Positions 17,465 through 25,198 of a stretch of DNA of 54,416 bases are shown here, in pieces. Below the pieces are notes generated by a model. That model was not told the origin of the DNA, made no database searches, and saw only the letters and a list, made by a program, of their open reading frames with translations. Source of the DNA: Candidatus Gastranaerophilales bacterium (GTDB lineage Bacteria; Cyanobacteriota; Vampirovibrionia; Gastranaerophilales; Gastranaerophilaceae); the NCBI GenBank assembly GCA_944324285.1, contig CALUVR010000016.1:1-54416 (forward strand), written 5' to 3'. The position numbers were made by a program, and so were the translations under genes. Each line of letters begins with the position of its first letter. The first letter of the stretch is position 1.

Positions 17465-18551
17465 ATGGAAACAGAATTAAAGCAGCTTTTGAATATTTTA
17501 CAGCCACGCATAAAAAGCGCGAAGGAGTGTCTTTGACTATGCCTCGCTCCATTCAAAACTTGAAAGACTAGAAAACGAAATGCAGTCGCCTGATATCTGG
17601 TCAGACAAGGATAAAGTATCAAAACTGGGTGCAGAGATAAAAGAGATTAAAGAGAATATTTCACTACTGGAAAGGTGGCAGTCTGCACTGGATGATGCAG
17701 CTGTTGCTATTGAGATTTCCGACCCTGATTTGATAAATGAAAGTTATGAAAATTTATCTGCAATAGAAAAAGAACTTGATAAATTTGAAATAAAACTTAT
17801 GCTGAGCGGTGAATACGATGAAGCGGACGCAATCTTAACGATAAACGCAGGCGCTGGCGGAACTGATGCTCAGGATTGGGCAAGCATGCTTCTTCGTATG
17901 TACATGCGCTGGGCGGAAAATCGCGGATGGCATGTTGAGTTGCTTGATAAGCTGGACGGTGATGAGGCAGGAATAAAATCCGCAACCATAAAGATTACCG
18001 GAAAATATGCCTTTGGTTATGCAAAGGCTGAAAAAGGTGTCCACAGACTCGTCAGAATTTCTCCATTTAACGCAAACGGAAAGCGCCAGACAAGTTTTGC
18101 CTCGGTTGAAGTATCGCCGATTATAGCAGACTTTGAAAAAACTATTGTAATTCCGCCTGAGGATTTGGAAATTGATACAATGCGTTCTGGCGGAGCAGGC
18201 GGACAGAATGTCAATAAAGTCGAAACTGCCGTGAGAATTCTCCATAAACCGACAGGAATTGTCGTCAAATGCCAGCAGGAACGTTCTCAATTACAAAATA
18301 AAGAAAATGCAATGCAAATTCTGGCGTCAAAACTCCTCGCAATCCGTCAGGCTGAACATGAGAAAAAATTAGCCGAACTTAAAGGAGAAAATGTTGATAT
18401 AAATTTTGGCTCCCAAATACGTTCATACGTATTTCACCCTTACAAAATGGTAAAAGACCATCGCACGGGCTTTGAAGTCGGTGATGTGGATTCTGTAATG
18501 GATGGCGATTTAGACGGGTTTATTGAGGCGTATTTAAAGCAGCAGCATTAA
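17465..18551 (+). CDS. prfB: Peptide chain release factor 2, with programmed +1 frameshift
   Basis: RF2 recognises UGA and UAA and releases the peptide. The frame opens at 17465 ([13 protein letters not shown]...) and meets an in-frame TGA at 17534-17536 after 23 codons. The context AAGGAGTGTCTTTGAC has an internal Shine-Dalgarno followed by CTT TGA C, the classic RF2 autoregulatory shift site; a +1 slip continues as [14 protein letters not shown] and runs to 18551, for 361 residues in all. Functional motifs are [10 protein letters not shown] (stop recognition region) and [11 protein letters not shown] (GGQ, peptidyl-tRNA hydrolysis). The stop overlaps the convergent regulator gene by four bases. 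Confidence 0.97.
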
Positions 18552-18760
18552 TCAAAATCAAAAAGGTCTCTCGGGTGAACTTGCAGGGTGTCAGCAATTA
18601 TTTTTACTTTTGACACCGTAAGGTCTGTTTTTGCTATTTCAATAAGGCTAATCATAGAACGCGAAATTTTGTCTGAGGCTAAATCATCCTGTGTCAGTCC
18701 TTTTTCTTTGCGCAGTCTTTTTAAGTTTTTTGCAAATTTTTGTAAATAACCCTTGTCCAT
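18548..18760 (-). CDS. Small XRE-family helix-turn-helix regulator
   Basis: 70 residues: a single Cro/CI-type helix-turn-helix with [14 protein letters not shown] and [21 protein letters not shown], and nothing else. Such small proteins usually repress their own promoter and the neighbouring one. It is divergent from the prepilin gene at 18826, and the 65-base gap holds two operator-like repeats, so it probably controls both genes. Confidence 0.9.
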   Translation of the reverse strand: MDKGYLQKFAKNLKRLRKEKGLTQDDLASDKISRSMISLIEIAKTDLTVSKVKIIADTLQVHPRDLFDFD

Positions 18761-18767
18761 TTATAAA

Positions 18768-18811
18768 TTGTTAGCTATACTAGCAATTAATACAACTAGT
18801 GACACTAGCAA
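18768..18811. promoter_or_regulatory. Paired operator-like inverted repeats between XRE regulator and prepilin
   Basis: Site 1, TTGTTAGCTATACTAGCAA (18768-18786), is an imperfect palindrome with arms TTGTTAG and CTAGCAA. Site 2 contains the perfect palindrome CTAGTG-A-CACTAG (18796-18808). Both end in ACTAGCAA, and the two copies of that word are 25 bases apart. Position in the divergent gap next to an XRE gene suggests its binding sites. Confidence 0.6.
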
Positions 18812-18825
18812 AATAGGAGGAATTT

Positions 18826-19440
18826 ATGGTTAATAAAGCGTTTACGTTGGCTGAGGTTTTGATTACTCTTGGAATAATAGGTGTCGTTGCAGCGATGACT
18901 TTGCCGACACTAATTCAAAGTCATAAAAAGTCAGAAGCCACTGCCAGATTAAAGAAATTTGTCAGTTCGATGGAGCAGGCAATTTTGTTTGCGGAGAATG
19001 ATAATGGTACAAAGGCATACCAGTGGACTGATATAGATGATTATTCGGAACAAATTGCAGAAAATCCCCAGCTTGAGCATGATTTGACTTATGCGTACTG
19101 GAAAAAATATTTTGCACCTTATATAAAGAGTGTAGAGGAGGAAAAAGGGGTATATGTTGAAACTGAAGATGGGGAAACAGATAATACTAAACGTACAAAG
19201 ATTTATTTTGCAGACGGATCAACAGTAGCAATGCATTTTGGTCATTGTATTGATTTAATATTTGATATAAACGGCGAGAGGCTTCCTAATAGTTACGGGA
19301 AGGATATGTTTATGTTTTTTATAGCTACCAATAAGTCTCATAGTAAGGAGGATGCGCATGAATTATATCCTAATAAATCTTTCGGAGCTGTTTATATGCC
19401 AGTATATAACTACTCGAGAAAAAGCCTTAGAAGCTTGTAA
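18826..19440 (+). CDS. Type IV prepilin-like protein, C-terminus frameshifted
   Basis: 204 residues as read. AGGAGG lies at 18815-18820. The N-terminus NKAFTLAEVLITLGIIGVVA is a class III prepilin signal; cleavage would fall before Phe with Ala rather than Gly at -1, and Glu at +5 is present. A globular domain follows with IFDINGERLPNSYGKDMFMF, which resembles the D-x-NG-x-x-x-PN-x-x-G-x-D-x-F motif of the prepilins at 24432 and 52551. The frame ends NYSRKSLRSL, but the +1 frame from 19409 reads TTREKALEACKSTANRCSA and on to a stop at 19519, the expected cysteine-containing tail. A one-base insertion near 19405-19411 would explain this. Confidence 0.85.
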   Translation: MVNKAFTLAEVLITLGIIGVVAAMTLPTLIQSHKKSEATARLKKFVSSMEQAILFAENDNGTKAYQWTDIDDYSEQIAENPQLEHDLTYAYWKKYFAPYIKSVEEEKGVYVETEDGETDNTKRTKIYFADGSTVAMHFGHCIDLIFDINGERLPNSYGKDMFMFFIATNKSHSKEDAHELYPNKSFGAVYMPVYNYSRKSLRSL

Positions 19441-19519
19441 AAGCACCGCTAACCGTTGCTCAGCTTTGTTACAGTATGATAACTGGGAATTTAAAGATGA
19501 CTACCCTTATAAGTTATAA
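19409..19519 (+). pseudogene. Out-of-frame C-terminal tail of the prepilin at 18826
   Basis: Frame +1 relative to the prepilin reads TTREKALEACKSTANRCSA then LLQYDNWEFKDDYPYKL and a stop at 19517-19519. It follows directly from the PVYN end of the in-frame part, and ends with the DNWEFKDDYP type of tail I associate with prepilins of this lineage. Its last 13 bases overlap the convergent PHP gene. Deleting one base near 19408 would restore a protein of about 231 residues. Confidence 0.7.
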
Positions 19520-20136
19520 TCATGTAAATCAGTGCCGCCGGTTTTTATCAGTCCGTATTTATCTGCGATTTTTTCAATATTATGAGTTGTCGTGAATTTT
19601 ATAATTCCGCGGTGGCGTTTGTAGGGGTAGTAAACTTCAATTCCATCTAAGCCGTAGGAGATTAATTTTTTTATAAATCGGTCATGACTCAGCGCCCAGC
19701 AGCAAGCTGGGTGTGCAATAACAGCAATTCCTCCTGCATTATGTATTGCACGGATAAGTTTTTTTATGTTCCGGGTCGCAAAAATTCTCACAATATCTAA
19801 TTCAGTTTCCCGTTTCGATTTTGCGCAGAATGATTGGAGTTCTTTGTTATTAACGTCCACGCCGTAGCCGAGCAAATGCATAAACACATATCCGCACCAG
19901 ACATCAAATTCAACCGCCGGGATTACAATATCATCAATACCGTGTTCAAGATAACCGTTTATTGTGTTGTGGTCGCAGATTGCAATTTTTTTATACCCTT
20001 TTTCTTTTGCCTGTTTGATTAAATCGCAAAAATCCCCGCGTCCGTCCGAATAGGTTGAATGTATATGTAAATTGACGCGCCCTGACGTATAATTTTCTTT
20101 ATTAAAACTTTTAATTAATTCTTTGTAATCTGTCAT
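19507..20136 (-). CDS. PHP-domain metal-dependent phosphoesterase
   Basis: 209 residues from MTDYKELIKS; the longer frame to 20211 begins with implausible hydrophobic sequence from the intergenic region. PHP motifs are visible: NLHIHSTYSDGRGD (motif I), AICDHNTINGY (II), VIAHPACCW (III) and GGTDLHD (IV), giving the His/Asp metal ligands. Similar proteins act as nucleotide or oligonucleotide phosphoesterases (for example the YciV/TrpH type, inferred). There is no clear Shine-Dalgarno. Confidence 0.88.
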   Translation of the reverse strand: MTDYKELIKSFNKENYTSGRVNLHIHSTYSDGRGDFCDLIKQAKEKGYKKIAICDHNTINGYLEHGIDDIVIPAVEFDVWCGYVFMHLLGYGVDVNNKELQSFCAKSKRETELDIVRIFATRNIKKLIRAIHNAGGIAVIAHPACCWALSHDRFIKKLISYGLDGIEVYYPYKRHRGIIKFTTTHNIEKIADKYGLIKTGGTDLHDYNL

Positions 20137-20220
20137 TGTTTTTTTTAGTTTATTTATAATAAAATTATAATACAAGAAAATAAAATAAATCATCCGTGAG
20201 TTTCTAAACAAGGAGAGAAT

Positions 20221-21192
20221 ATGTCAAGAAAAACTACAGGAAACGGAATTTTTAATATATTAATTGAAGGCGTAAAAATATATTGTCTTAACTTTTTAAA
20301 ATTTACGCAATATATGGCATTTCCTGTTCTGGGACAAATTCTCGGTATGGGGTTAATCTTCGGGCTTGCTGGGCTTTATACCGCATATTTGCCGGTTCTT
20401 ATTGAAAAATCTCCTGCGTTTAACAGTTTTACAACAATAGTTGCATGCGTAATTCTGATAACGGTTCCGGGTATGATAATATTTTTAAAAGCTTTTTGGG
20501 ATTATCTTGTAGCCTATGGTGCATTGAATTCTATGACAGAAAGCGCTCTGAATACAGGGAAGGTTTATGATTTTCCCGCTCATAACGCACTCATTACGCA
20601 GAGAACTTTTAAATATGTCGGGTTGTGGTTCCTTGTCGGGATTTTGAGTATCCTTGCAATTAACCCGTTTTTTATAATAATTGCGGCTGTTTTGTTTATT
20701 TATTTTATTCTGATTTTTCAGGTGTTTACGTTTGAAGACGATGTTTCAGTTTTCGGATGCTTCAGGCGCAGTATGCTTTTGATTAAAGGAAATTTTGCAA
20801 GAACCTTTATTCTGATGTGTATAATAGGATTTTTTACACATTATCTTTTTGTGGAAGGGTTTTCAGTATTTTTTGATTTGACGGGTGTCACTGCATTTTT
20901 GACAAAACCTTTTGAAAACTGGGTTATGACAAATATTCCGCTGGACAATTTCAACAACTGGCTTATAACGCTAAATCCGCGTTCACAGATTATTACTCCG
21001 ACAAAGGTCGCGGAGTTGTTAGTTTATCAGATTGCCTTTTTTATTGTAACAGGTTTTACGCTCCCTCTGAGAAGTGTCTGCTGGACTCTCTGGTATAAAG
21101 CATTAAACACAAATTTGGAAAGACGGGAGAAAAAAGTTAAAAAACTAGACAAAAATATTTTGAAAAGGGCAGAGCAAAAAGAAGACGAATAA
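20221..21192 (+). CDS. Multi-pass membrane protein of unknown function
   Basis: 323 residues with AGGAGA before the ATG. About six membrane-spanning segments can be picked out, for example YMAFPVLGQILGMGLIFGL, TIVACVILITVPGMIIFL, GLWFLVGILSILAINPFFII, FILMCIIGFFTHYLFV and LLVYQIAFFIVTGF. The C-terminus is strongly basic and cytoplasmic (KKVKKLDKNILKRAEQKEDE). I do not recognise a family. The stop codon shares one base with the start of the next small gene, so the two are in an operon, with rph following. Confidence 0.85.
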   Translation: MSRKTTGNGIFNILIEGVKIYCLNFLKFTQYMAFPVLGQILGMGLIFGLAGLYTAYLPVLIEKSPAFNSFTTIVACVILITVPGMIIFLKAFWDYLVAYGALNSMTESALNTGKVYDFPAHNALITQRTFKYVGLWFLVGILSILAINPFFIIIAAVLFIYFILIFQVFTFEDDVSVFGCFRRSMLLIKGNFARTFILMCIIGFFTHYLFVEGFSVFFDLTGVTAFLTKPFENWVMTNIPLDNFNNWLITLNPRSQIITPTKVAELLVYQIAFFIVTGFTLPLRSVCWTLWYKALNTNLERREKKVKKLDKNILKRAEQKEDE

Positions 21193-21416
21193 TGTTTATC
21201 TGTAAATTCTGTAAATCACGCGACAAATTTGAATTAATGTTTTCACCTGATTACCATGGCGCAAGACATTTTGAGCAAAGATACAACAGTAAAAACGAAA
21301 TAGAAATTTCTGTTGACGGCTATACCTTTGTGCCGGATTTACAGTTTATGAACGAACATGCAGTATGCAAATACTGCGGACAAATTTATATATGGGATTA
21401 CGATTATAAAGGATAA
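21192..21416 (+). CDS. Small zinc-ribbon protein
   Basis: 74 residues with two Cys-x-x-Cys knuckles, CKFC at residues 4-7 and CKYC near residue 59, which can bind one zinc. The stretch between them is polar. Start and previous stop overlap as TAATG. No function can be assigned; it lies between a membrane protein and rph in a tight run. Confidence 0.75.
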   Translation: MFICKFCKSRDKFELMFSPDYHGARHFEQRYNSKNEIEISVDGYTFVPDLQFMNEHAVCKYCGQIYIWDYDYKG

Positions 21417-21420
21417 GGTT

Positions 21421-22122
21421 ATGAGAAAAGGTAGAAAAAACGACGAATTAAGAGAGATTAGATTTACAAAAGATTTTACAAAAAATGCGCTTGGATCAGT
21501 TCTTGTGGAATTTGGCGACACAAGGGTTATCACAACTGCCTCTGTGGAAGAAGGAAAACCAAAATGGATGGAAAAAGATGACCCGCGCGGCTGGCTTACT
21601 GCGGAATATTCTCTACTTCCATCTTCTACGAATACAAGATGCCAGAGAGAACGCACTAAAATTTCCGGCAGAACTCAGGAAATTCAGCGGCTAATCGGCA
21701 GAAGCCTCAGGGCAAGTATTGATTTAGAGAAAATTCCTGATTTGACAATAACAATTGATGCTGATGTAATTCAGGCAGATGGCGGCACGAGAACCGCAAG
21801 TATCTGCGGAGGTTTCCTTGCCTTGAAAATTGCCGTTGAAAAGCTCCTTGAAAAAGGTATTATAAAAGAAAATCCGATAATAGAACCTGTTGCGGCGATT
21901 TCTGCAGGAATAATTGACGGAGAAGTTCGTCTGGATTTATGTTATGAAGAAGATTCGCATGCGCAGGTTGACAGTAATGTCGTTCTTACGAAAAGCGGCA
22001 AGATTATAGAATTCCAGACAACAGCAGAGGGCGAACCTTACGAATATTCGCAAATGCTTGAAATTTTCAAGACTGCTGAAAACGGAATTGAAAAAATAAT
22101 TGAAATATATGAGAAAGTTTAG
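21421..22122 (+). CDS. rph: Ribonuclease PH
   Basis: 233 residues, phosphorolytic 3' exoribonuclease that trims tRNA precursors. The start at 21421 (MRKGRKNDELREIRF) is chosen over the upstream ATG at 21358, which lies inside the previous gene. Family signatures are GDTRVITTASVEEG, PRGWLTAEYSLLPSST, RTQEIQRLIGRSLRA, DADVIQADGGTRTASI and DLCYEEDSHAQVDSNVV. Length is typical. It is followed by a 35-base gap with its own Shine-Dalgarno for the next gene. Confidence 0.96.
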   Translation: MRKGRKNDELREIRFTKDFTKNALGSVLVEFGDTRVITTASVEEGKPKWMEKDDPRGWLTAEYSLLPSSTNTRCQRERTKISGRTQEIQRLIGRSLRASIDLEKIPDLTITIDADVIQADGGTRTASICGGFLALKIAVEKLLEKGIIKENPIIEPVAAISAGIIDGEVRLDLCYEEDSHAQVDSNVVLTKSGKIIEFQTTAEGEPYEYSQMLEIFKTAENGIEKIIEIYEKV

Positions 22123-22157
22123 TATAATACTTTTTACAAAAGGAAAGGAGTTTTTAT

Positions 22158-22556
22158 ATGAAAAGAACTTTAATAGCATTAATGGCATTGTCAATTTTAT
22201 CGGTAGGAGTAGCTCAGGCTGCGGAAAAACGCCCTATTTCAAATTTTTTGAATAAACTTGAAGCAGCAGAAGAACAAACTTACAAAAAATTAGAAGCTAA
22301 TAAAAAAGAAGCGGAAATGCGCCAAAAACAACGCGAAGAAGCTAAAGCACAGAGAGAAGAACAGTGGAAAAAACAGCAGGAAGAAGCTAAAGCAAAGCAA
22401 GAAGCTTTAAAAAAACAACGAGAAGAAGCCCAAAAACAACGCGAAGAACAGTGGAAAAAACAGCAGGAAGAAGCTAAAGCAAGACAAGAAGCAAGAGAAA
22501 AGAAAATTGAAACTAAAAAACAACAGTGGAAAGATTTATTAGACATAGATAGTTAA
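22158..22556 (+). CDS. Exported highly charged coiled-coil protein with 29-residue repeat
   Basis: 132 residues; RBS AGGAAAGGAG upstream. A Sec-type signal peptide (MKRTLIALMALSILSVGVAQA, cleavage probably after AQA) precedes a Lys/Glu/Gln-rich alpha-helical rod. The block REEQWKKQQEEAKA occurs twice, 87 bases (29 residues) apart, from a DNA-level tandem duplication. It is presumably periplasmic, function unknown. A terminator follows immediately. Confidence 0.85.
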   Translation: MKRTLIALMALSILSVGVAQAAEKRPISNFLNKLEAAEEQTYKKLEANKKEAEMRQKQREEAKAQREEQWKKQQEEAKAKQEALKKQREEAQKQREEQWKKQQEEAKARQEAREKKIETKKQQWKDLLDIDS

Positions 22557-22582
22557 AAAAGTGCCTTATGGGCACTTTTTTT
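22555..22582 (+). terminator. Intrinsic terminator after the coiled-coil gene
   Basis: Arms GTGCC (22561-22565) and GGCAC (22571-22575), extended by A residues on the left and a T run on the right. Confidence 0.85.
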
Positions 22583-22583
22583 G

Positions 22584-22718
22584 ATTTATATAGCAGTTTA
22601 CGCTAAAAAAACGTAGACATGTCACCCTGAACTTGTTTCAGGGTCTAACAGCATAGACATACAGAAATAATTTGAGCATGACACTATTTGAGCATTTGGT
22701 GTAAACTGCTATATAAAT
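22584..22718. mobile_element. MITE-like element with 18-bp perfect terminal inverted repeats
   Basis: ATTTATATAGCAGTTTAC at 22584-22601 is exactly inverted at 22701-22718, bounding a 135-bp segment with no coding capacity. Inside is a second palindrome, ACCCTGA-ACTTGTT-TCAGGGT (about 22624-22644), a sequence type common in bacterial intergenic palindromes. It lies between a terminator and the ilvB promoter. I see no target-site duplication and no second copy in the window. Confidence 0.65.
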
Positions 22719-22732
22719 TCCACTTTTTTAAC

Positions 22733-22761
22733 TTTACACAATAAGGAATATGTGTTAGAAT
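22733..22761 (+). promoter_or_regulatory. Sigma70-type promoter of ilvB
   Basis: TTTACA (22733-22738), a 17-base spacer, and TAGAAT (22756-22761), about 25 bases before the ilvB start. Confidence 0.6.
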
Positions 22762-22785
22762 AAACGGAATAGGAGATGATTCATT

Positions 22786-24432
22786 TTGTTAGCTAATACT
22801 CAAACAGAAACTCTTTCAGGTGCCAAAATTCTTATTAAGACATTGAAGCAACTGGATGTTGATACCATTTTCGGCTATCCCGGCGGAATTGTTTTGAGTA
22901 TTTATGACGAATTATTTAAACAAAATGATATTAAACATATTCTTGTAAGGCACGAACAAGCAGCAGTACATGCAGCTGATGGTTACGCAAGAGTAAGCGG
23001 GAAATGCGGAGTCGTCCTTGTAACTTCAGGACCCGGTGCGACAAATACTGTGACAGGTATCGCGAATGCCTACCTTGACGGATTTCCTCTGGTCGTTCTG
23101 ACGGGGCAGGTTCAGGCTTCTTTAATAGGAAAAGATGCTTTTCAGGAAGTTAATATTATAGATATTACTAAATCTTGCACTAAAGCTAATTATCAGGTAA
23201 CCGATGTCAAAGATTTGCAGCAGGTTCTTGAAAAAGCTTTTAATACTGCAATAAGCGGCAAAAAAGGTCCGGTGGTTATAGATTTAGCGAAAAATATATT
23301 TTCGGAAACTGTAGAATTTAGACCTCAAACGATAGTTCAAACACCTCAAAAAGAATATTCACCTGACTTAATTAAAAATATTTTAAATGAAATTTGTAAT
23401 GCCAAAAGACCTGTGATTGTTGCAGGAGGCGGCGTAATCCATTCGGACGCATCCGAGGAATTACTCTCCCTGACAAAAATTTTGAACATACCCGTTATAA
23501 ATTCAATGATGTCTTTAGGATGTTATCCTCAGGAAAAAGAAAATTACCTCGGTATGTACGGAATTTTTGGTTCTTTTTCTGCCAATCAGGCTTTACGTGA
23601 AAGTGATTTAATCCTCTCACTTGGCGCAAGATTTAATGACAGAATTACGTGCTGTTTTAAAGACGGAAAACTTAACGGAAAATTTATTCAGGTTGATATT
23701 AATAAAGATGAAATTTCACGTAATCTAAAGGCAGATATTTCTGTTAATGCAGATATCAAAAATGTTTTATCAGACTTAATCTGTGAATTAAAAACAAATT
23801 CATATCTGCAAAATTCAGAGCAGCGTCTTTGGCTGCAAAGGACAGCGGGCTTTAAGGAAAAGATTAAGAAAAACCATAAAATTTCAGAAAAACTGCATTC
23901 CTTTGAAGTTATTGAGGCAATAAGCGATTTTACGAAAGATATGGAACCTATAGTTTGTACGGAGGTTGGGCAGCACCAGCTTTGGACTGCTCAAAATTTT
24001 AAATTTACCAAGAACACGAATTTTTTAACATCGGGAGGCTTAGGAACTATGGGGTTCGGACTGCCTGCTGCAATAGGCGCTTGTATCGCAGATTCAGGGC
24101 GTCCGGTCATTTGTATATCAGGCGATGGTTCCCTGCAGATGAATATTTCAGAACTGGAAACTTGCAGAGATTATAATCTGCCGGTTAAATTGTTTGTCCT
24201 TAATAACGGTTATCTCGGCATGGTAAGACAGCTGCAGGAACAGTTCTTTGGGAGCAGATTTTCTGAAACCAAAATTTCTAATCCGGATTTTGTAAAAATG
24301 TCAGAGGCTTACGGAATAAAAGGTTTTAGTGTTCAAACAAAAGAAGAGCTTCTTTCATCTATTAAAAAGGCATTTGAAATAGATGGACCTGTGTTAGTTG
24401 ATATTAAAACAGAAGCAATCGAGGTAGTGTAA
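22786..24432 (+). CDS. ilvB: Acetolactate synthase large subunit
   Basis: 548 residues from a TTG start; AGGAG lies at 22771-22775 and the nearby ATG is out of frame. The enzyme condenses pyruvate (or pyruvate and 2-oxobutyrate) using thiamine diphosphate, the first common step of branched-chain amino acid synthesis. The catalytic Glu57 is in RHEQAAVHAADGYARVSG; QVQASLIGKDAFQE is the anabolic-type substrate region, and the ThDP/Mg motif GDGSLQMNISELET starts near residue 446. No regulatory subunit (ilvN) is adjacent. The stop overlaps the next gene by one base. Confidence 0.95.
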   Translation: MLANTQTETLSGAKILIKTLKQLDVDTIFGYPGGIVLSIYDELFKQNDIKHILVRHEQAAVHAADGYARVSGKCGVVLVTSGPGATNTVTGIANAYLDGFPLVVLTGQVQASLIGKDAFQEVNIIDITKSCTKANYQVTDVKDLQQVLEKAFNTAISGKKGPVVIDLAKNIFSETVEFRPQTIVQTPQKEYSPDLIKNILNEICNAKRPVIVAGGGVIHSDASEELLSLTKILNIPVINSMMSLGCYPQEKENYLGMYGIFGSFSANQALRESDLILSLGARFNDRITCCFKDGKLNGKFIQVDINKDEISRNLKADISVNADIKNVLSDLICELKTNSYLQNSEQRLWLQRTAGFKEKIKKNHKISEKLHSFEVIEAISDFTKDMEPIVCTEVGQHQLWTAQNFKFTKNTNFLTSGGLGTMGFGLPAAIGACIADSGRPVICISGDGSLQMNISELETCRDYNLPVKLFVLNNGYLGMVRQLQEQFFGSRFSETKISNPDFVKMSEAYGIKGFSVQTKEELLSSIKKAFEIDGPVLVDIKTEAIEVV

Positions 24433-25073
24433 TGAAAAAATACAAAGCAGTCAGTTCAACTTTTGTCATATTTGCTGGAGTCATATTTATTTTAATAGCA
24501 TTGTCCATCTCAACTGTTATTAAAAATTTATCTAAGACGGAAAATTCCCGCAGGTTTAAAAATATTTATTCTACATATCAAACGGCGCTTTTACGTACTG
24601 AAAAAAGACTTGGCGGCGCAACCGGATGTTATTTTTCGGATGATCCTTCGATTGCGCATGATTTCTCGTTATGCGACGATTTTTACACAGAGTTTATGTC
24701 AAATTTTAAAATCAAAAAATATTGCGAAAAAGATGCATTACAAAACGGATGTATCCCGCAATACAAAGAATATACGACTAATACAAAATGCACCGGATTT
24801 TTTTCTTACATGATGAACAAAGTTGATGATGTTTTTGTTATGGAGGATGACAGTATTCTGATTGTGTATAAAAATGCTGACCACCAGCGCAGACCTATTT
24901 TTGCCATAGATATAAACGGTATGGGTGAACCTAACAGGGCTGGAGAAGATTTATTTTCCCTTTTAATTGTACGCGGCAGCCGCGGAGAATACTATTTTTC
25001 AGGCAACATTCATTACTGCCTGCCTGTCAACAAAGACGGAGTAAAGCATGTTGCGGAAATGTATGAATTATAA
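24432..25073 (+). CDS. Divergent prepilin-like protein
   Basis: 213 residues with one N-terminal hydrophobic helix (FVIFAGVIFILIALSISTVI) after a short basic head. It lacks the FTLAE prepilin motif, but the FAIDINGMGEPNRAGEDLFSL segment matches the D-x-NG-x-x-x-PN-x-x-G-x-D-x-F region of the prepilins at 18826 and 52551. Several cysteines may form disulfides outside the cell. It could be a minor pilin-like or simply membrane-anchored surface protein that lost the peptidase site. It is translationally coupled to ilvB (TAATG), an odd pairing. Confidence 0.75.
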   Translation: MKKYKAVSSTFVIFAGVIFILIALSISTVIKNLSKTENSRRFKNIYSTYQTALLRTEKRLGGATGCYFSDDPSIAHDFSLCDDFYTEFMSNFKIKKYCEKDALQNGCIPQYKEYTTNTKCTGFFSYMMNKVDDVFVMEDDSILIVYKNADHQRRPIFAIDINGMGEPNRAGEDLFSLLIVRGSRGEYYFSGNIHYCLPVNKDGVKHVAEMYEL

Positions 25074-25198
25074 ACTTTGAGCTGCTGTATACTTTTACGG
25101 TGCCTGCATGAAAAAGGCAGTACGAGTTTGGAATAAGCAATAAAATTGAAAAAGAATACTTCGAATTTTACTTTCAAGATGTTGTGTGTTTTTTCAAG

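Noticed and set aside
17289-17552. 87-codon minus-strand frame over the typA-prfB gap
   Set aside because: It overlaps the true prfB start and frameshift region and has no recognisable content.
22280-22546. Minus-strand Ser/Cys/Phe-rich open frame opposite the coiled-coil gene
   Set aside because: It is the mirror of a Lys/Glu repeat in the real exported protein, which has a signal peptide, Shine-Dalgarno and terminator.
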